A DNA stretch of 64,000 nt, taken from Niabella soli DSM 19437 (GTDB lineage: Bacteria > Bacteroidota > Bacteroidia > Chitinophagales > Chitinophagaceae). Of this stretch, positions 53,729-63,391 are shown in pieces. Numbering within the stretch: position 1 is the stretch's first letter; each line of letters begins with the position of its first letter. The DNA is taken from positions 4,633,344-4,697,343 of the forward strand of contig NZ_CP007035.1 of assembly GCF_000243115.2 (NCBI RefSeq), written 5' to 3'. A program made the translations under genes and the position numbers. Under the pieces are notes generated by a model. That model did not search any database. It saw nothing but the letters and a program-made list of their open reading frames with translations, and was not told where the DNA came from.

Positions 53729-55492
53729 ATGCGTTCATTTCTTAAAATTTTTCTTGCAACACTGCTGGCATTGGTGGTATTTAGCCTTATAGCATTTTTC
53801 TTTATTGCAGGGATGGCGGGCAGCGCCGTATCCAGCTCGATGCCAGTGCTTTCAGAAAAATCGGTGTTGAAGATTGACCTGGCCGATGCCTATGTTGAAC
53901 TCCCGCAAAGCGATCTGCAAAGTATGGTACAGTCGCAAAAACTGGAAGAAACGCCTTCGCTGTACGATTTTATCCGGTTGATAAAAAAAGCGAAAACCGA
54001 TGAGAAAATAAAAGCAATCTACCTTGTGGCCAACGGCAATGTAAATGGCTTTGCTTCGAGCGAAGAGATGCGCCGGGCCCTGGAAGATTTTAGAAAATCG
54101 GGGAAACCGGTTATTGCCTATGGAAATACCATGACTCAAAAAGCGTATAGTGTCGCAAATGTGGCCGACAAGGTATATGTAAGCCCCGCGGGCGCTTTTG
54201 AATGGGTGGGCTTCAGGGTAAGCTACCTATTTTTAAAGGGTGCACTGGATAAACTGGATATTCGGCCGCAAATATTTTATGCAGGCAAATTTAAAAGCGC
54301 CACAGAACCATTACGGGCGGAAAAAATGACCGAGGCGAACCAACTGCAAACTTCTGTTTGGCTGAACGACCTGTATGGGGATTTTTTACAAAAGACCGCC
54401 ACTGCCCGAAAACTGGATACGGCAAGCCTGCACCAATGGGCCAATACGGGAGTGATCACTACGCCACAGGTTGCGGCCGGATATAAACTGATTGATGGCG
54501 TGCGCTATGACGATCAGCTTCAGACCGAGCTGAAGAAAACACTTAAGATCGATAGCAGTAATAAAATTAATTTTATCAGCATGGGGCAGTATGCCCGTCT
54601 GCATACCAACCTGGGAGGGAGTGGCGATAAGATCGCGCTGATCTACGCTGCGGGTAATATTGTTGACGGCAACAAACAGGAAGGGGTCATTTCTGATGGC
54701 GAATATATAGACCTGTTGCGCAAGGCAAGGCTGGATCAATCAATAAAGGCCGTTGTGGTGCGCGTTAACTCCGGTGGGGGAAGCGCATTGGCAAGTGATA
54801 ATATCTGGCGCGAAATGAAAATGGCAAAAGCGGTGAAGCCGGTAATCGTGAGTTTTGGAGATGTAGCGGCATCCGGCGGGTACTATATGTCCTGCGCTGC
54901 GGATAGTATTTTTGCATTGCCCAATACGATCACGGGGTCTATCGGCGTATTTGGTATCATCCCGGACATTAGCGCTTTTATGAAAAATAAACTGGGCGTG
55001 ACCTTTGACGGGGTAGGCACCGGGCCGTTGGCAAATGCCGGGGCTGCAGACCATCCGATGACTCCGCAGGAACAAAAGATCGTACAGGGATCTATTGAAC
55101 GGGTGTATGATCAGTTTAAAGCACGTGTTGCGGAAGGCCGGAAAAAAGATACGGCCTATGTGGAAACAATCGCCCAGGGCCGGGTGTGGACGGGCTTCCG
55201 GGCGAAGGATATCGGGCTGATCGACCGCTGGGGCGGATTACAGGATGCAATAAATGCCGCGGCCCGGATGGCAAAACTTTCGGAATTCCGGGTAAAAGAA
55301 TATCCCAATTATAGTTCACTGCTGGAACGTATTTTAAGAATAAAAAATAATGGCGACGCCGAATCGATGGTTAAAAATGAGTTGGGCAGCGAATATGCAC
55401 GGGTGTATCAGCAATTAAGAACAGTTAAACAAATGACCAACAGCGTACAGGCACGGCTGCCCTTTGAATTTTTTATTAATGCACAACAATGA
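53729..55492 (+). CDS. sppA: Signal peptide peptidase SppA (67K type)
   Basis: A 587-residue inner-membrane protease with one N-terminal membrane helix (~5-30) and two S49 domains. The catalytic dyad is split over the halves, as in E. coli: Lys in YAGKFKSATEPL (~185-195) and Ser in DVAASGGYYMSCAAD (~378-390). NSGGGSAL before the Ser block and TGSIGVFG after it are further signatures. It degrades leftover signal peptides in the membrane. Divergent from folK with a 72-base gap. Confidence 0.95.
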   Translation: MRSFLKIFLATLLALVVFSLIAFFFIAGMAGSAVSSSMPVLSEKSVLKIDLADAYVELPQSDLQSMVQSQKLEETPSLYDFIRLIKKAKTDEKIKAIYLVANGNVNGFASSEEMRRALEDFRKSGKPVIAYGNTMTQKAYSVANVADKVYVSPAGAFEWVGFRVSYLFLKGALDKLDIRPQIFYAGKFKSATEPLRAEKMTEANQLQTSVWLNDLYGDFLQKTATARKLDTASLHQWANTGVITTPQVAAGYKLIDGVRYDDQLQTELKKTLKIDSSNKINFISMGQYARLHTNLGGSGDKIALIYAAGNIVDGNKQEGVISDGEYIDLLRKARLDQSIKAVVVRVNSGGGSALASDNIWREMKMAKAVKPVIVSFGDVAASGGYYMSCAADSIFALPNTITGSIGVFGIIPDISAFMKNKLGVTFDGVGTGPLANAGAADHPMTPQEQKIVQGSIERVYDQFKARVAEGRKKDTAYVETIAQGRVWTGFRAKDIGLIDRWGGLQDAINAAARMAKLSEFRVKEYPNYSSLLERILRIKNNGDAESMVKNELGSEYARVYQQLRTVKQMTNSVQARLPFEFFINAQQ

Positions 55493-55570
55493 GTTTAAAC
55501 AGTTGCTGCAATTGTATATCCGGCATCCGGCATCGAGTATCCAATATCCATATTCCAAATCCAGTTCTAA

Positions 55571-56662
55571 ATGAAATATAGTCAGTCAAGGGCATTGTGG
55601 GCCATTACAAAAGCGAGCTTTAAGGCCATCTTCAGTCAGCCCTCTTCCATTTTTTTCAGTTTATTGTTTCCCATCGTTTTCATCCTCATCTTCGGTGCCT
55701 TTGGCGATAAAGCGCCCACGCCTTCAAAGATCGCGATCGATCCGTCGAGCGATACGCTGAATGCTTTGTTCGACAGCATTTCAAAAAGCACGTCGGTTAC
55801 AATTGTTACCTACCCCGACACCGCTTCGCGGAACAACGACCTCCGCAAAGGCAAACTGGATGCGGTGGTGTTTATTCCAAAAGCAGGTGACAGCAGCCTA
55901 CCCCGGCGGGTGCTGCTGCAATCGAGCGAGGCCGGCGGTGGTGCAGTCTACCGGCTGATGCGCTCTTTCGATTACCTGGCATTAAAAGCGGAACTGGCCG
56001 ATGCAAAGCTCAATAGGGAATACCAGTTTGTGCCCGAAATAGTTCCCGGGAAAAAATACCGGACTATCGATTTTGTATTGCCCGGGCAGTTGGGATTTTC
56101 TGTTTTGTTTTCAACCTTGTTTGGGATCGCCTTTATTTTTTTTAATCTCAGGGAGCAACTGGTGTTAAAACGGTTCTATGCTTCACCGGTAAGAAAAATA
56201 AATATTCTTATAGGTATCGGCACCAGCCGGTTGTTTTTTCAACTGATCAACGTAGTGGTGCTCATCCTTTTTGGACATTTCTTTTTAAGCTTCACGCTGG
56301 TGCATGGGGCGCTTACTTTTTTTGAAATGTTGCTATTATCCGTGGTGATGTTATTCTTACTAATGGGTGTAGGGCTGATCATCAGTAGTATAGCCAAAAA
56401 TGACACCATGATCCCCTTAATGATTAACGTATTTGGGTTTCCTCAGATTTTGTTGTCGGGAACTTTTTTCCCGATTGATGTATTTCCTAAATGGATGCAG
56501 ACCCTCTGCGAGCTGCTGCCCCTTACACAGTTTAATGATGCCATGCGCAAGATATCCTTTGAAGGGCTGCATTTATACGACTGCTGGAAGGAATTGGGAT
56601 ACCTGGGTGTCTGGATAGTGGGCACCTATTTAATTGTATCCCGGATCATGCGGTGGGAATAA
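55571..56662 (+). CDS. ABC-2 type transporter permease
   Basis: A 363-residue protein with one membrane helix at the N-terminus (~25-45), a large periplasmic domain (~50-170) and about five helices in the C-terminal half, the layout of ABC-2 permeases of drug/polymer exporters. FGIAFIFFNLREQLVLKRFYASP near 195 and LLSGTFFPIDVFPKWMQ near 300 are typical ABC2_membrane blocks. No ATPase gene lies beside it, so the nucleotide-binding partner must be encoded elsewhere. The cargo is unknown. Confidence 0.85.
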   Translation: MKYSQSRALWAITKASFKAIFSQPSSIFFSLLFPIVFILIFGAFGDKAPTPSKIAIDPSSDTLNALFDSISKSTSVTIVTYPDTASRNNDLRKGKLDAVVFIPKAGDSSLPRRVLLQSSEAGGGAVYRLMRSFDYLALKAELADAKLNREYQFVPEIVPGKKYRTIDFVLPGQLGFSVLFSTLFGIAFIFFNLREQLVLKRFYASPVRKINILIGIGTSRLFFQLINVVVLILFGHFFLSFTLVHGALTFFEMLLLSVVMLFLLMGVGLIISSIAKNDTMIPLMINVFGFPQILLSGTFFPIDVFPKWMQTLCELLPLTQFNDAMRKISFEGLHLYDCWKELGYLGVWIVGTYLIVSRIMRWE

Positions 56663-56698
56663 GAAATTGGAAATTAGAAATAAGTAAGGGTATAGATT

Positions 56699-57205
56699 AT
56701 GAAATATGTGCGGCTTTTAATTATTAGTGTTATTGCTTTTTTGGTGGTCATCAGCGGGGTGACGGCGTTGTTGCCTTCGCAAGTGAAAATATCCCGGGCG
56801 GCGAATCTGAATGCCCGGGGTGATTCCGTTTTAAATTATATTAATGATCTCTCCAAATGGAAATACTGGTACCCGGGGTTCGATACGCTGCAATTAGAAA
56901 ACACAGGGATGCAGAACGGAAAGACCGTAACGGCCACGGTAAAAAATATCCGGCTGCGCATCATCGCCAGCAATGATTCATTGGTGACTGTTGAAATGAA
57001 AAAAGGAGCCCAGCCGGTTTATAACAGTTGGCGGCTGATCCATTATCCGTCTTCTGATTCAGTAACGCTTCAGAATTATATGGACTTCCATTTTAAATGG
57101 TACCCGTGGGAGCGCTTTGCCGGCTTGTTGCTCGATCGTTCCTACGGACCGCTTATGGAGCAGGGGTTGAAGAATTTGAAGAATGTTGGTGTTGCTGATA
57201 AATAG
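56699..57205 (+). CDS. SRPBCC (START-like) domain protein with membrane anchor
   Basis: A 168-residue protein with one N-terminal hydrophobic helix (~5-25) and a SRPBCC/polyketide-cyclase-like domain (~32-162). VLNYINDLSKWKYWYPGF near 45 and MEQGLKNLKNV at the C-terminal helix are typical. Such domains bind hydrophobic ligands; function unknown. It lies 36 bases after the permease and may be cotranscribed with it. Confidence 0.75.
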   Translation: MKYVRLLIISVIAFLVVISGVTALLPSQVKISRAANLNARGDSVLNYINDLSKWKYWYPGFDTLQLENTGMQNGKTVTATVKNIRLRIIASNDSLVTVEMKKGAQPVYNSWRLIHYPSSDSVTLQNYMDFHFKWYPWERFAGLLLDRSYGPLMEQGLKNLKNVGVADK

Positions 57206-57585
57206 GGCTTGTCTGCCGGGTTATGAATGCTTAACGCGGAACGCTCAATGCACAACGCCAATAAAGCATTATGCGTTCCGCCTTAAGCGTTAAGCATGCA
57301 ACTATTGACCATTAACTATTCAATGTCGTTTCCTTAAGCTTTCAAAACGGACCTTTTTGTAGCCCCTGCAAAGGACAATATAACATCTTTTGCAAAGTTC
57401 GATTACTAATACTGTCTTTTCATTTTATTGATAACTTCATTCTATTTTGTTTCTTCTCTTACTTTTTTTTCCGATCAATCGGGAATAAAAAAGTAAGCAA
57501 TCCCGAATCTTTCGCATGGGCGTCAAGTTAAGCGCGGCATTCAATCTGCCGGAACTGCAACTATACCAGCAGTTGAGCCATTTTC
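57206..57585. other. Repeat-rich non-coding stretch
   Basis: This gap contains inverted CTTAACGC/GCGTTAAG-type repeats (57231-57295), CTATTGACCATTAACTATT simple repeats (57302-57320) and a TTCCGATCAATCGGGAA near-palindrome at about 57470. No coding gene is supported. Confidence 0.45.
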
Positions 57586-57732
57586 GCTCCGCTAGGAGCG
57601 TTGTGTTTATAGTAATTGCAATGGTATTTGTGCTGGCTCCGGTAGGACGCCCCCTGTTTACGCGGCACCTGACGGAGCCGATGCGCTGCGTAGATGATCA
57701 TGAATACTATAAACACTCGGCGCTTACAGCGC
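57586..57732. repeat. Long nested inverted repeat
   Basis: GTGTTTATAGTAATT on the left pairs with AATACTATAAACAC on the right, and inside this GGCTCCG pairs with CGGAGCC, so the 147 bases can fold into one long hairpin; flanking GCTCC..GGAGC adds a further small stem. Elements of this CTATAAACAC kind recur in genomes of this group (from memory). An ORF of 79 codons over it has no domain and is not accepted. The remaining 57733-58032 holds only TATTGACTT/ACTATTAACT-type simple repeats. Confidence 0.55.
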
Positions 57733-58032
57733 CTGAATCGTGTTCCTTATCTTGAAGCGTATGCGAATCTTTCGGGACTCTTTCCGCCGGAAGGTGAATT
57801 CACTGCCTGGCGTAAATCCTTCTAAGTAACATCTGTTTCAGAATGTTCGACTGTCCGTTCAGATGCTTTCTTTCCAAATTTGAAAACATCAAAAAAAACG
57901 AATACTAAATATTATTGAACCCATGTCCTTTTACATTACTTATTCAATATTCCTTATTTTACATTCTCGAGAATCCGCCTAAGGAAACGGCATTGCTTGA
58001 CTATTGCCTATTGACTTCTCACTATTAACTAT

Positions 58033-58953
58033 TCACTTCTCCCTTATTAACTTCAAATTCCGCTGCAACCCTTTCAACTTTGTTCTCTTAACAGGCGAAT
58101 GTTTAAAGATCTTCCGGAACTGCTCTTCGGAAAAGCTTTCCCATTCTTTGCTGGAAAGATTCAGGATCTGTGGCAGTGGCTCAAAAGCCGCTTCCTGCGT
58201 GGGTTTGCTGAAGCGGTTCCAGGGGCATACGTCCTGGCAGGTATCACAGCCAAAAGCCCAGTTCTCAAACTTCCCTTGCATTTCGGCGGGAATAATACTG
58301 TCTTTCAGTTCAATGGTGAAGTAGGAAATACACCGGCTGCCATCGATTATTTTACCGGGTAAAATGGCATTGGTCGGACAAGCATCTATGCAGCGGGTAC
58401 AGGTGCCGCAGAAATCTTTAGTGTAAGGGGAATCATATTCCAGCTCGAGGTCGGTGATCAGGGTGGCTATAAAATAAAAAGAGCCGGAATCCTTCGTAAG
58501 TAGGTTGCCGTTCTTCCCGATCCAGCCCAGCCCGCTTTTTTGGGCCCAGCTGCGTTCCAGTACCGGGGCCGAATCTACAAATCCCCTGCCATTCACAGCG
58601 CCTATCTGTTCATTAATAAAGGATAATAAGGCGTTGAGTTTGGCGCGTATCACCTCATGATAGTCGTTCCCGTAAGCGTATTTGGCTATTTTAGCCCCGT
58701 CTGTTTGCTGAAGCTGCTGGGGAAAATAATTCATCAAAAGCGTGATCACCGATTTTGCCCCGGGAACCAGCCGGGAGGGGTCGATGCGCAGGTCGAAATA
58801 GTTTTCCATATATTTCATGGTACCATGCATGCCGCGGGATAACCATTGCTCCAGCCGGCGGGCATCATCATCCAGCTTTTCGGCTTTGGCAATGCCACAG
58901 TAGTCAAAGCCCAGTTCTTTGCTAACTATTTTAATATGTTGCGTGGCATTCAT
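58033..58953 (-). CDS. queG: Epoxyqueuosine reductase
   Basis: A 306-residue cobalamin-dependent Fe-S enzyme of the last step in queuosine tRNA modification. Two [4Fe-4S] motifs are visible: [12 protein letters not shown] (~183) and [11 protein letters not shown] (~238). The N-terminal DUF1730 part holds [11 protein letters not shown] and [11 protein letters not shown]. Length is slightly shorter than in E. coli, which has C-terminal HEAT repeats, and this is usual for Bacteroidota. It stands alone. Confidence 0.95.
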   Translation of the reverse strand: MNATQHIKIVSKELGFDYCGIAKAEKLDDDARRLEQWLSRGMHGTMKYMENYFDLRIDPSRLVPGAKSVITLLMNYFPQQLQQTDGAKIAKYAYGNDYHEVIRAKLNALLSFINEQIGAVNGRGFVDSAPVLERSWAQKSGLGWIGKNGNLLTKDSGSFYFIATLITDLELEYDSPYTKDFCGTCTRCIDACPTNAILPGKIIDGSRCISYFTIELKDSIIPAEMQGKFENWAFGCDTCQDVCPWNRFSKPTQEAAFEPLPQILNLSSKEWESFSEEQFRKIFKHSPVKRTKLKGLQRNLKLIREK

Positions 58954-59063
58954 CGGGTAAAATTACTTGTTGTTGATTTAAAATTGAACTTGTTTGTATT
59001 TTTAAATCTAACCACATAGAATTATGATTGTGGAAAGAGGAACAAAAATAACATCAGTTATGT

Positions 59064-59174
59064 GGGGTTGTCTCAAAAGTGCTATTCGGCCGGGAAGCCG
59101 CTGAGACGGTAAGTCAAAGGCATCCGCATTTCCGACTTCCCGGCATTGATTTGCTTCTGGCTTTTGATACAGCC
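59064..59174. mobile_element. MITE-like element with terminal inverted repeats
   Basis: The ends GGGGTTGTCTCAAAAG and, inverted, GGCTGTATCAAAAG form imperfect terminal inverted repeats of the GGCTGTCTCAAAAG kind known from IS1182-like elements. Inside, GGCCGGGAAGCCG and CGACTTCCCGGC pair too, so the 111 bases fold as one hairpin. The flanks are ATGTG and CACAT. No transposase is present. A related arm is at 41146-41187. Confidence 0.55.
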
Positions 59175-59220
59175 ACATCTATGTAGCCTTGAGCACTATG
59201 ACCTCTATTGAATCTATGTG
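59175..59220. repeat. Dispersed intergenic repeat, family D, copy 2
   Basis: Matches 37883-37927. It directly follows the MITE-like element and covers the apparent upstream start region of the asparaginase frame. Confidence 0.5.
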
Positions 59221-59269
59221 GTTTAAATTTTGTTTCAACAACTTCTTTACCTTAGAGAAAACTTTTTGT

Positions 59270-60316
59270 ATGCCACGATTAGGTCTTGCATTTTTTATTT
59301 TGATCCACTGCTTTTGTATCAAAAGCAGCGCCCAGCAGCTCACTGATCAACAATTGAAGCACCAGGGGCAATATGTAATGGTGATCCATGGCGGGGCAGG
59401 CACCATTTTGCGATCCAGCATGACGCCTGAAAAAGAAAAAGCCTATCGTACTGCTTTGGAAGCAGCACTGAAAGCGGGATATCAGAAGATCAACGCCGGA
59501 AGCTCCAGCCTCGATGCGGTTCAGGCGGCAATTACGATGCTGGAAGACAACCCGTTGTTTAATGCAGGTAAAGGTGCCGTATTTACGCACGACGGGAAAA
59601 ATGAACTGGATGCCGCCATCATGGATGGGAAAAGCCTGAAGGCAGGAGCGGTTGCCGGCGTTACAGTTATAAAGAACCCGATCATGGCCGCAAGAGCGGT
59701 GATGGAACGGTCGGAGCATGTAATGCTGATCGGGAAAGGCGCGGAGCAATTTGCAAAAGAATGTGGGCTCACCATCGTTGACCCGAAATACTTTTACACT
59801 GAAGACCGCTGGAAAGGCCTGCAAAAAGCCATTGAGGAAGAAGCTGAAAAAAATAAACGGGGAAATGGCTATAATCCTCCCGGAACGGGTTACCCCGATT
59901 ATAAATTTGGAACGGTGGGCGCTGTAGCGCTGGACAAAGACGGTAACCTGGCCGCGGGCACCTCCACCGGGGGCATGACCAACAAGAAATTTGGCCGGGT
60001 GGGGGACTCGCCTATTATCGGGGCGGGTACTTATGCAAATAACAAAACGGCAGCAGTGTCCGGCACCGGCTGGGGCGAGTTTTTTATAAGAAATGTGGTG
60101 GCGTACGATCTGTCGGCGTTGATGGAATATAAAGGACTTACGGTGCGTGATGCGGGGGAGCAGGTCATAAAAAAAGTAGGAGCGATGGGTGGCGACGGCG
60201 GATTGATCGCCCTTGATCAAAAGGGCAACGCCGCCATGCCTTTTAATACGGCGGGAATGTACCGGGGAACCATAACAAAAGACGGGACCATTGAGATTTA
60301 TATTTATAATGAATAA
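59270..60316 (+). CDS. Isoaspartyl peptidase/L-asparaginase, Ntn-hydrolase family
   Basis: 348 residues from the ATG at 59270, which gives a proper signal peptide (PRLGLAFFILIHCFCIKSSA) and leaves the family D repeat outside the gene; the longer frame from 59189 is rejected. Like other type-2 asparaginases it should cut itself before Thr215 in FGTVGAVA, which then acts as nucleophile; TSTGGMTNK (~231), GRVGDSPIIGAGTYA and GTGWGE are substrate-site blocks, and VIHGGAGT opens the mature fold. It hydrolyses isoaspartyl dipeptides and asparagine, here in the periplasm. Confidence 0.93.
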   Translation: MPRLGLAFFILIHCFCIKSSAQQLTDQQLKHQGQYVMVIHGGAGTILRSSMTPEKEKAYRTALEAALKAGYQKINAGSSSLDAVQAAITMLEDNPLFNAGKGAVFTHDGKNELDAAIMDGKSLKAGAVAGVTVIKNPIMAARAVMERSEHVMLIGKGAEQFAKECGLTIVDPKYFYTEDRWKGLQKAIEEEAEKNKRGNGYNPPGTGYPDYKFGTVGAVALDKDGNLAAGTSTGGMTNKKFGRVGDSPIIGAGTYANNKTAAVSGTGWGEFFIRNVVAYDLSALMEYKGLTVRDAGEQVIKKVGAMGGDGGLIALDQKGNAAMPFNTAGMYRGTITKDGTIEIYIYNE

Positions 60317-60504
60317 GCTGCTATTTTTTCATAAAACATTTAGTATGACTGAATTATAGTCAGTTTAGGTTAGTAAAATCTGACAAAATTTCTGATATTC
60401 CCGGCCTGGATTTTGATTTGATAGATAGTTGTAAGTTTTGGGTTTATATAAAACAAATAATGGTATAACTTCAAACTGAAAACAACAATATCAAACAATA
60501 AATT
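60317..60504 (+). promoter_or_regulatory. clpB upstream region
   Basis: This 188-base region contains ACTGAATTATAGTCAGT, an inverted repeat, and CTGACAAAATTTCTGAT, but no clear TAnnTTTG box. A stress-type promoter is plausible because clpB follows, but I cannot support an exact element. Confidence 0.3.
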
Positions 60505-63108
60505 ATGAATCTAGGAAATTTTACAATTAAAGCAGCGGAGGCATTTCAACAGGCCCAGCAGTTGGCCTTTAATGCAAAGAATCCGAATATAGAAGTGGAA
60601 CATATTTTAAAAGCATTATTAGACCAGGAAGACTCCCCGGTGGATTTCCTGCTGAAGAAAAATAATGTTACTGTAAATCTGGTTCACACAAAACTGGATG
60701 AACTGTTAAGCAAACTGCCCACAACCAATGGCGAACCGGCCCAGCAAATAAGCCGGGACGCCAATAACGTTGTTTTAAGAGCGGGTGCCGATCTGAAACA
60801 ATTTAATGATGAGTTTGTGACTCCGGAGCATTTACTTCTGGCCATAGTTCAGGGAAATGATGCCGTTGCCCGGTTACTGAAAGATGCGGGACTTACAGAA
60901 AAAGGACTGGTAACCACCATCAAAGAACTGAGGCAAGGCGGCACGGTGTCTTCTCAAACACAGTCGCAGGAGTTTAATGCCCTGAACAAATATGCAAAGA
61001 ACCTGAACGAGCTGGCGCGCCAGGGTAAACTGGACCCCGTTATCGGTCGTGATGAAGAGATACGGAGGACCTTACATATTTTAAGCCGCCGCACAAAAAA
61101 TAATCCCATTTTGGTAGGAGAGCCGGGTGTGGGTAAAACGGCAATAGTGGAAGGGCTGGCACACCGGATCATCAATGGCGATGTGCCCGAAAATTTAAAG
61201 TCCAAGATCATTTACGCTTTGGATATGGGGCTGCTGATCGCAGGGGCCAAATACAAAGGAGAATTTGAAGAGCGTTTGAAGGGGGTGGTAAAGGAAGTAG
61301 GCGGAAGCGATGGAGAAATTATATTGTTCATCGATGAAATTCATACGTTGATTGGCGCCGGTGGTGGCGAGGGCGCTATGGATGCCGCTAATATATTGAA
61401 GCCCGCCCTGGCACGCGGTGAGTTAAGAGCTGTAGGGGCCACTACCTTAAATGAGTATCAGAAATATTTTGAGAAAGATAAGGCCCTGGAACGCCGCTTC
61501 CAGCGGGTAATGGTGGATGAGCCCTCGGTGGAAGACGCGATCTCCATTTTGCGGGGTTTGAAAGATAAATATGAAACCCACCACCATGTACGCATTAAAG
61601 ATGAAGCGATCATTGCCGCAGTGGAATTGTCGCACCGGTATATAACCGACCGTTATCTTCCGGATAAAGCTATTGACCTGGTGGATGAAAGTGCCGCCAA
61701 GCTGCGGCTGGAAATGAATTCCATGCCCGAAGAGCTGGATCGCCTGAACCGGCATATCCGTCAGTTGGAGATCGAAAGAGAAGCAATTAAACGCGAGAAC
61801 GATAAGGATAAATTAAAACAGTTGAATACCGATATAGCCAATTTATCGGTGGAGCGGGATACGCTGAAAGCCAAATGGCAGGAAGAAAAGGAGCTGGTGG
61901 AAAAAATTCAAACCGGAAAGGCGACTATCGAGGATCTTAAAGTAGAAGCAGAGAAGGCTGAGCGTAATGGCGATTATGGTAAGGTAGCGGAAATACGCTA
62001 TGGGAAAATAAAAGAGGAAGAAGCGAAGATCAGCCAACTTTCGCAGGAGCTGGATGATACCAAGCAAAGCCGTTTGGTAAAAGAAGAAGTGGATGCAGAA
62101 GATATAGCCGAGAGCGTATCAAAAGCGACGGGGATCCCCGTAAATAAAATGCTGGAAAGCGAGCGCGAAAAATTGCTGCACCTGGAAGAGCATTTGCACC
62201 AGCGCGTGGTGGGCCAGGAAGAAGCGATTACCGCTGTTGCGGATGCTATCCGGCGCAGCCGGGCAGGCTTAAGCGATCCCCGGAAACCGATCGGGTCTTT
62301 TATTTTCCTGGGTACAACAGGTGTGGGTAAAACAGAGCTGGCAAAGGCCCTGGCCGAATATTTATTTGATGACGAAAGTATGATGACCCGCATCGACATG
62401 AGCGAATACCAGGAAAAACATACGGTCAGTCGTTTGGTGGGGGCGCCTCCGGGATATGTGGGCTATGATGAAGGCGGACAATTAACGGAAGCCGTGCGCA
62501 GAAAGCCTTACAGCGTGGTACTGCTGGATGAAATTGAAAAAGCAAATCCTGATGTATGGAACGTATTATTGCAGGTGCTGGACGACGGCCGGCTTACCGA
62601 TAATAAAGGCCGGGTGGTGAACTTTAAGAATACCATCATCATCATGACCAGCAATATCGGCAGTCATATTATACAGAATGCTTTTGAAAATGTAACGGAG
62701 AAAAATGTAGAGGAAGCTACGGAAAAAGCAAAGGTAGAAGTGATGAGCCTGCTGCGCGAAACCATCCGGCCGGAATTTCTGAATCGTGTGGATGAGATCA
62801 TTATGTTCCATCCGTTACTGAAGAAGAACATTAAAGAAATTGTAAAGATCCAACTGGATGGGTTGAAGAAGCTGGTGGCTGAAAATGGCATCCAACTGGA
62901 GTTCAGCGATTATGCGCTGGAATATTTGGTGGACCAGGGCTATGATCCGCAGTTTGGTGCCCGTCCTTTAAAAAGGCTGATCCAGAAGGAAATTGTAAAC
63001 CAGTTAAGCCGCAGAATATTGCAGGGCGATCTGGATCGGTCTAAACCGGTATTGGTGGATGTATTTGATAATAACGTGGTGTTCAGGAATGATACCAAGG
63101 CGGCGTAA
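60505..63108 (+). CDS. clpB: ATP-dependent disaggregase ClpB (Hsp100)
   Basis: An 867-residue AAA+ chaperone that, with DnaK, pulls proteins out of aggregates. The N domain spans ~1-145, the first AAA module carries Walker [14 protein letters not shown] (~206) and Walker [15 protein letters not shown] (~273), the coiled-coil middle domain spans ~405-525 (Leu/Glu/Lys-rich), and the second AAA module has [14 protein letters not shown] (~610) and [10 protein letters not shown] (~672). Length and order match ClpB. It stands alone with its own terminator. Confidence 0.98.
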   Translation: MNLGNFTIKAAEAFQQAQQLAFNAKNPNIEVEHILKALLDQEDSPVDFLLKKNNVTVNLVHTKLDELLSKLPTTNGEPAQQISRDANNVVLRAGADLKQFNDEFVTPEHLLLAIVQGNDAVARLLKDAGLTEKGLVTTIKELRQGGTVSSQTQSQEFNALNKYAKNLNELARQGKLDPVIGRDEEIRRTLHILSRRTKNNPILVGEPGVGKTAIVEGLAHRIINGDVPENLKSKIIYALDMGLLIAGAKYKGEFEERLKGVVKEVGGSDGEIILFIDEIHTLIGAGGGEGAMDAANILKPALARGELRAVGATTLNEYQKYFEKDKALERRFQRVMVDEPSVEDAISILRGLKDKYETHHHVRIKDEAIIAAVELSHRYITDRYLPDKAIDLVDESAAKLRLEMNSMPEELDRLNRHIRQLEIEREAIKRENDKDKLKQLNTDIANLSVERDTLKAKWQEEKELVEKIQTGKATIEDLKVEAEKAERNGDYGKVAEIRYGKIKEEEAKISQLSQELDDTKQSRLVKEEVDAEDIAESVSKATGIPVNKMLESEREKLLHLEEHLHQRVVGQEEAITAVADAIRRSRAGLSDPRKPIGSFIFLGTTGVGKTELAKALAEYLFDDESMMTRIDMSEYQEKHTVSRLVGAPPGYVGYDEGGQLTEAVRRKPYSVVLLDEIEKANPDVWNVLLQVLDDGRLTDNKGRVVNFKNTIIIMTSNIGSHIIQNAFENVTEKNVEEATEKAKVEVMSLLRETIRPEFLNRVDEIIMFHPLLKKNIKEIVKIQLDGLKKLVAENGIQLEFSDYALEYLVDQGYDPQFGARPLKRLIQKEIVNQLSRRILQGDLDRSKPVLVDVFDNNVVFRNDTKAA

Positions 63109-63131
63109 TCGTTTTAGGATCTTAATGTTGG

Positions 63132-63159
63132 GGCGCAAAACTTTGCGCCTCTTTTTTTT
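63132..63159 (+). terminator. Rho-independent terminator of clpB
   Basis: Stem GGCGCAAA/TTTGCGCC with a tight loop, followed by TCTTTTTTTT, 23 bases after the stop. A second small palindrome (CCTGAAATTTCAGG) follows at about 63183-63196. The rest to 63391 is AT-rich and holds no feature I can name. Confidence 0.85.
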
Positions 63160-63391
63160 GCGCAACGCCCCCTTAATAGGGACCTGAAATTTCAGGCCCC
63201 TTCGTTATGTTTTAATTATTATATGGTTGATAATCAATTATATATAATAAATCAAATTTTATTCCAAACAAAATGGGGGCCGGATAAAAAAAAAAATTAT
63301 CTTCGACCAATTTTCTAAAAATTTTGTTGTATTTATGTATTGATTTTTAGAAGATTAAAGCCCTCCCAAACCAAATAAATGATTTAATTGT

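Noticed and set aside
57516-57755. 79-codon ORF in the gap upstream of queG
   Set aside because: It covers the long nested inverted repeat and has no domain or ribosome-binding context.
59279-60220. 313-codon ORF antisense to the asparaginase gene
   Set aside because: Shadow of a high-confidence gene; the composition is that of a reverse-complemented coding sequence and no motif is seen.
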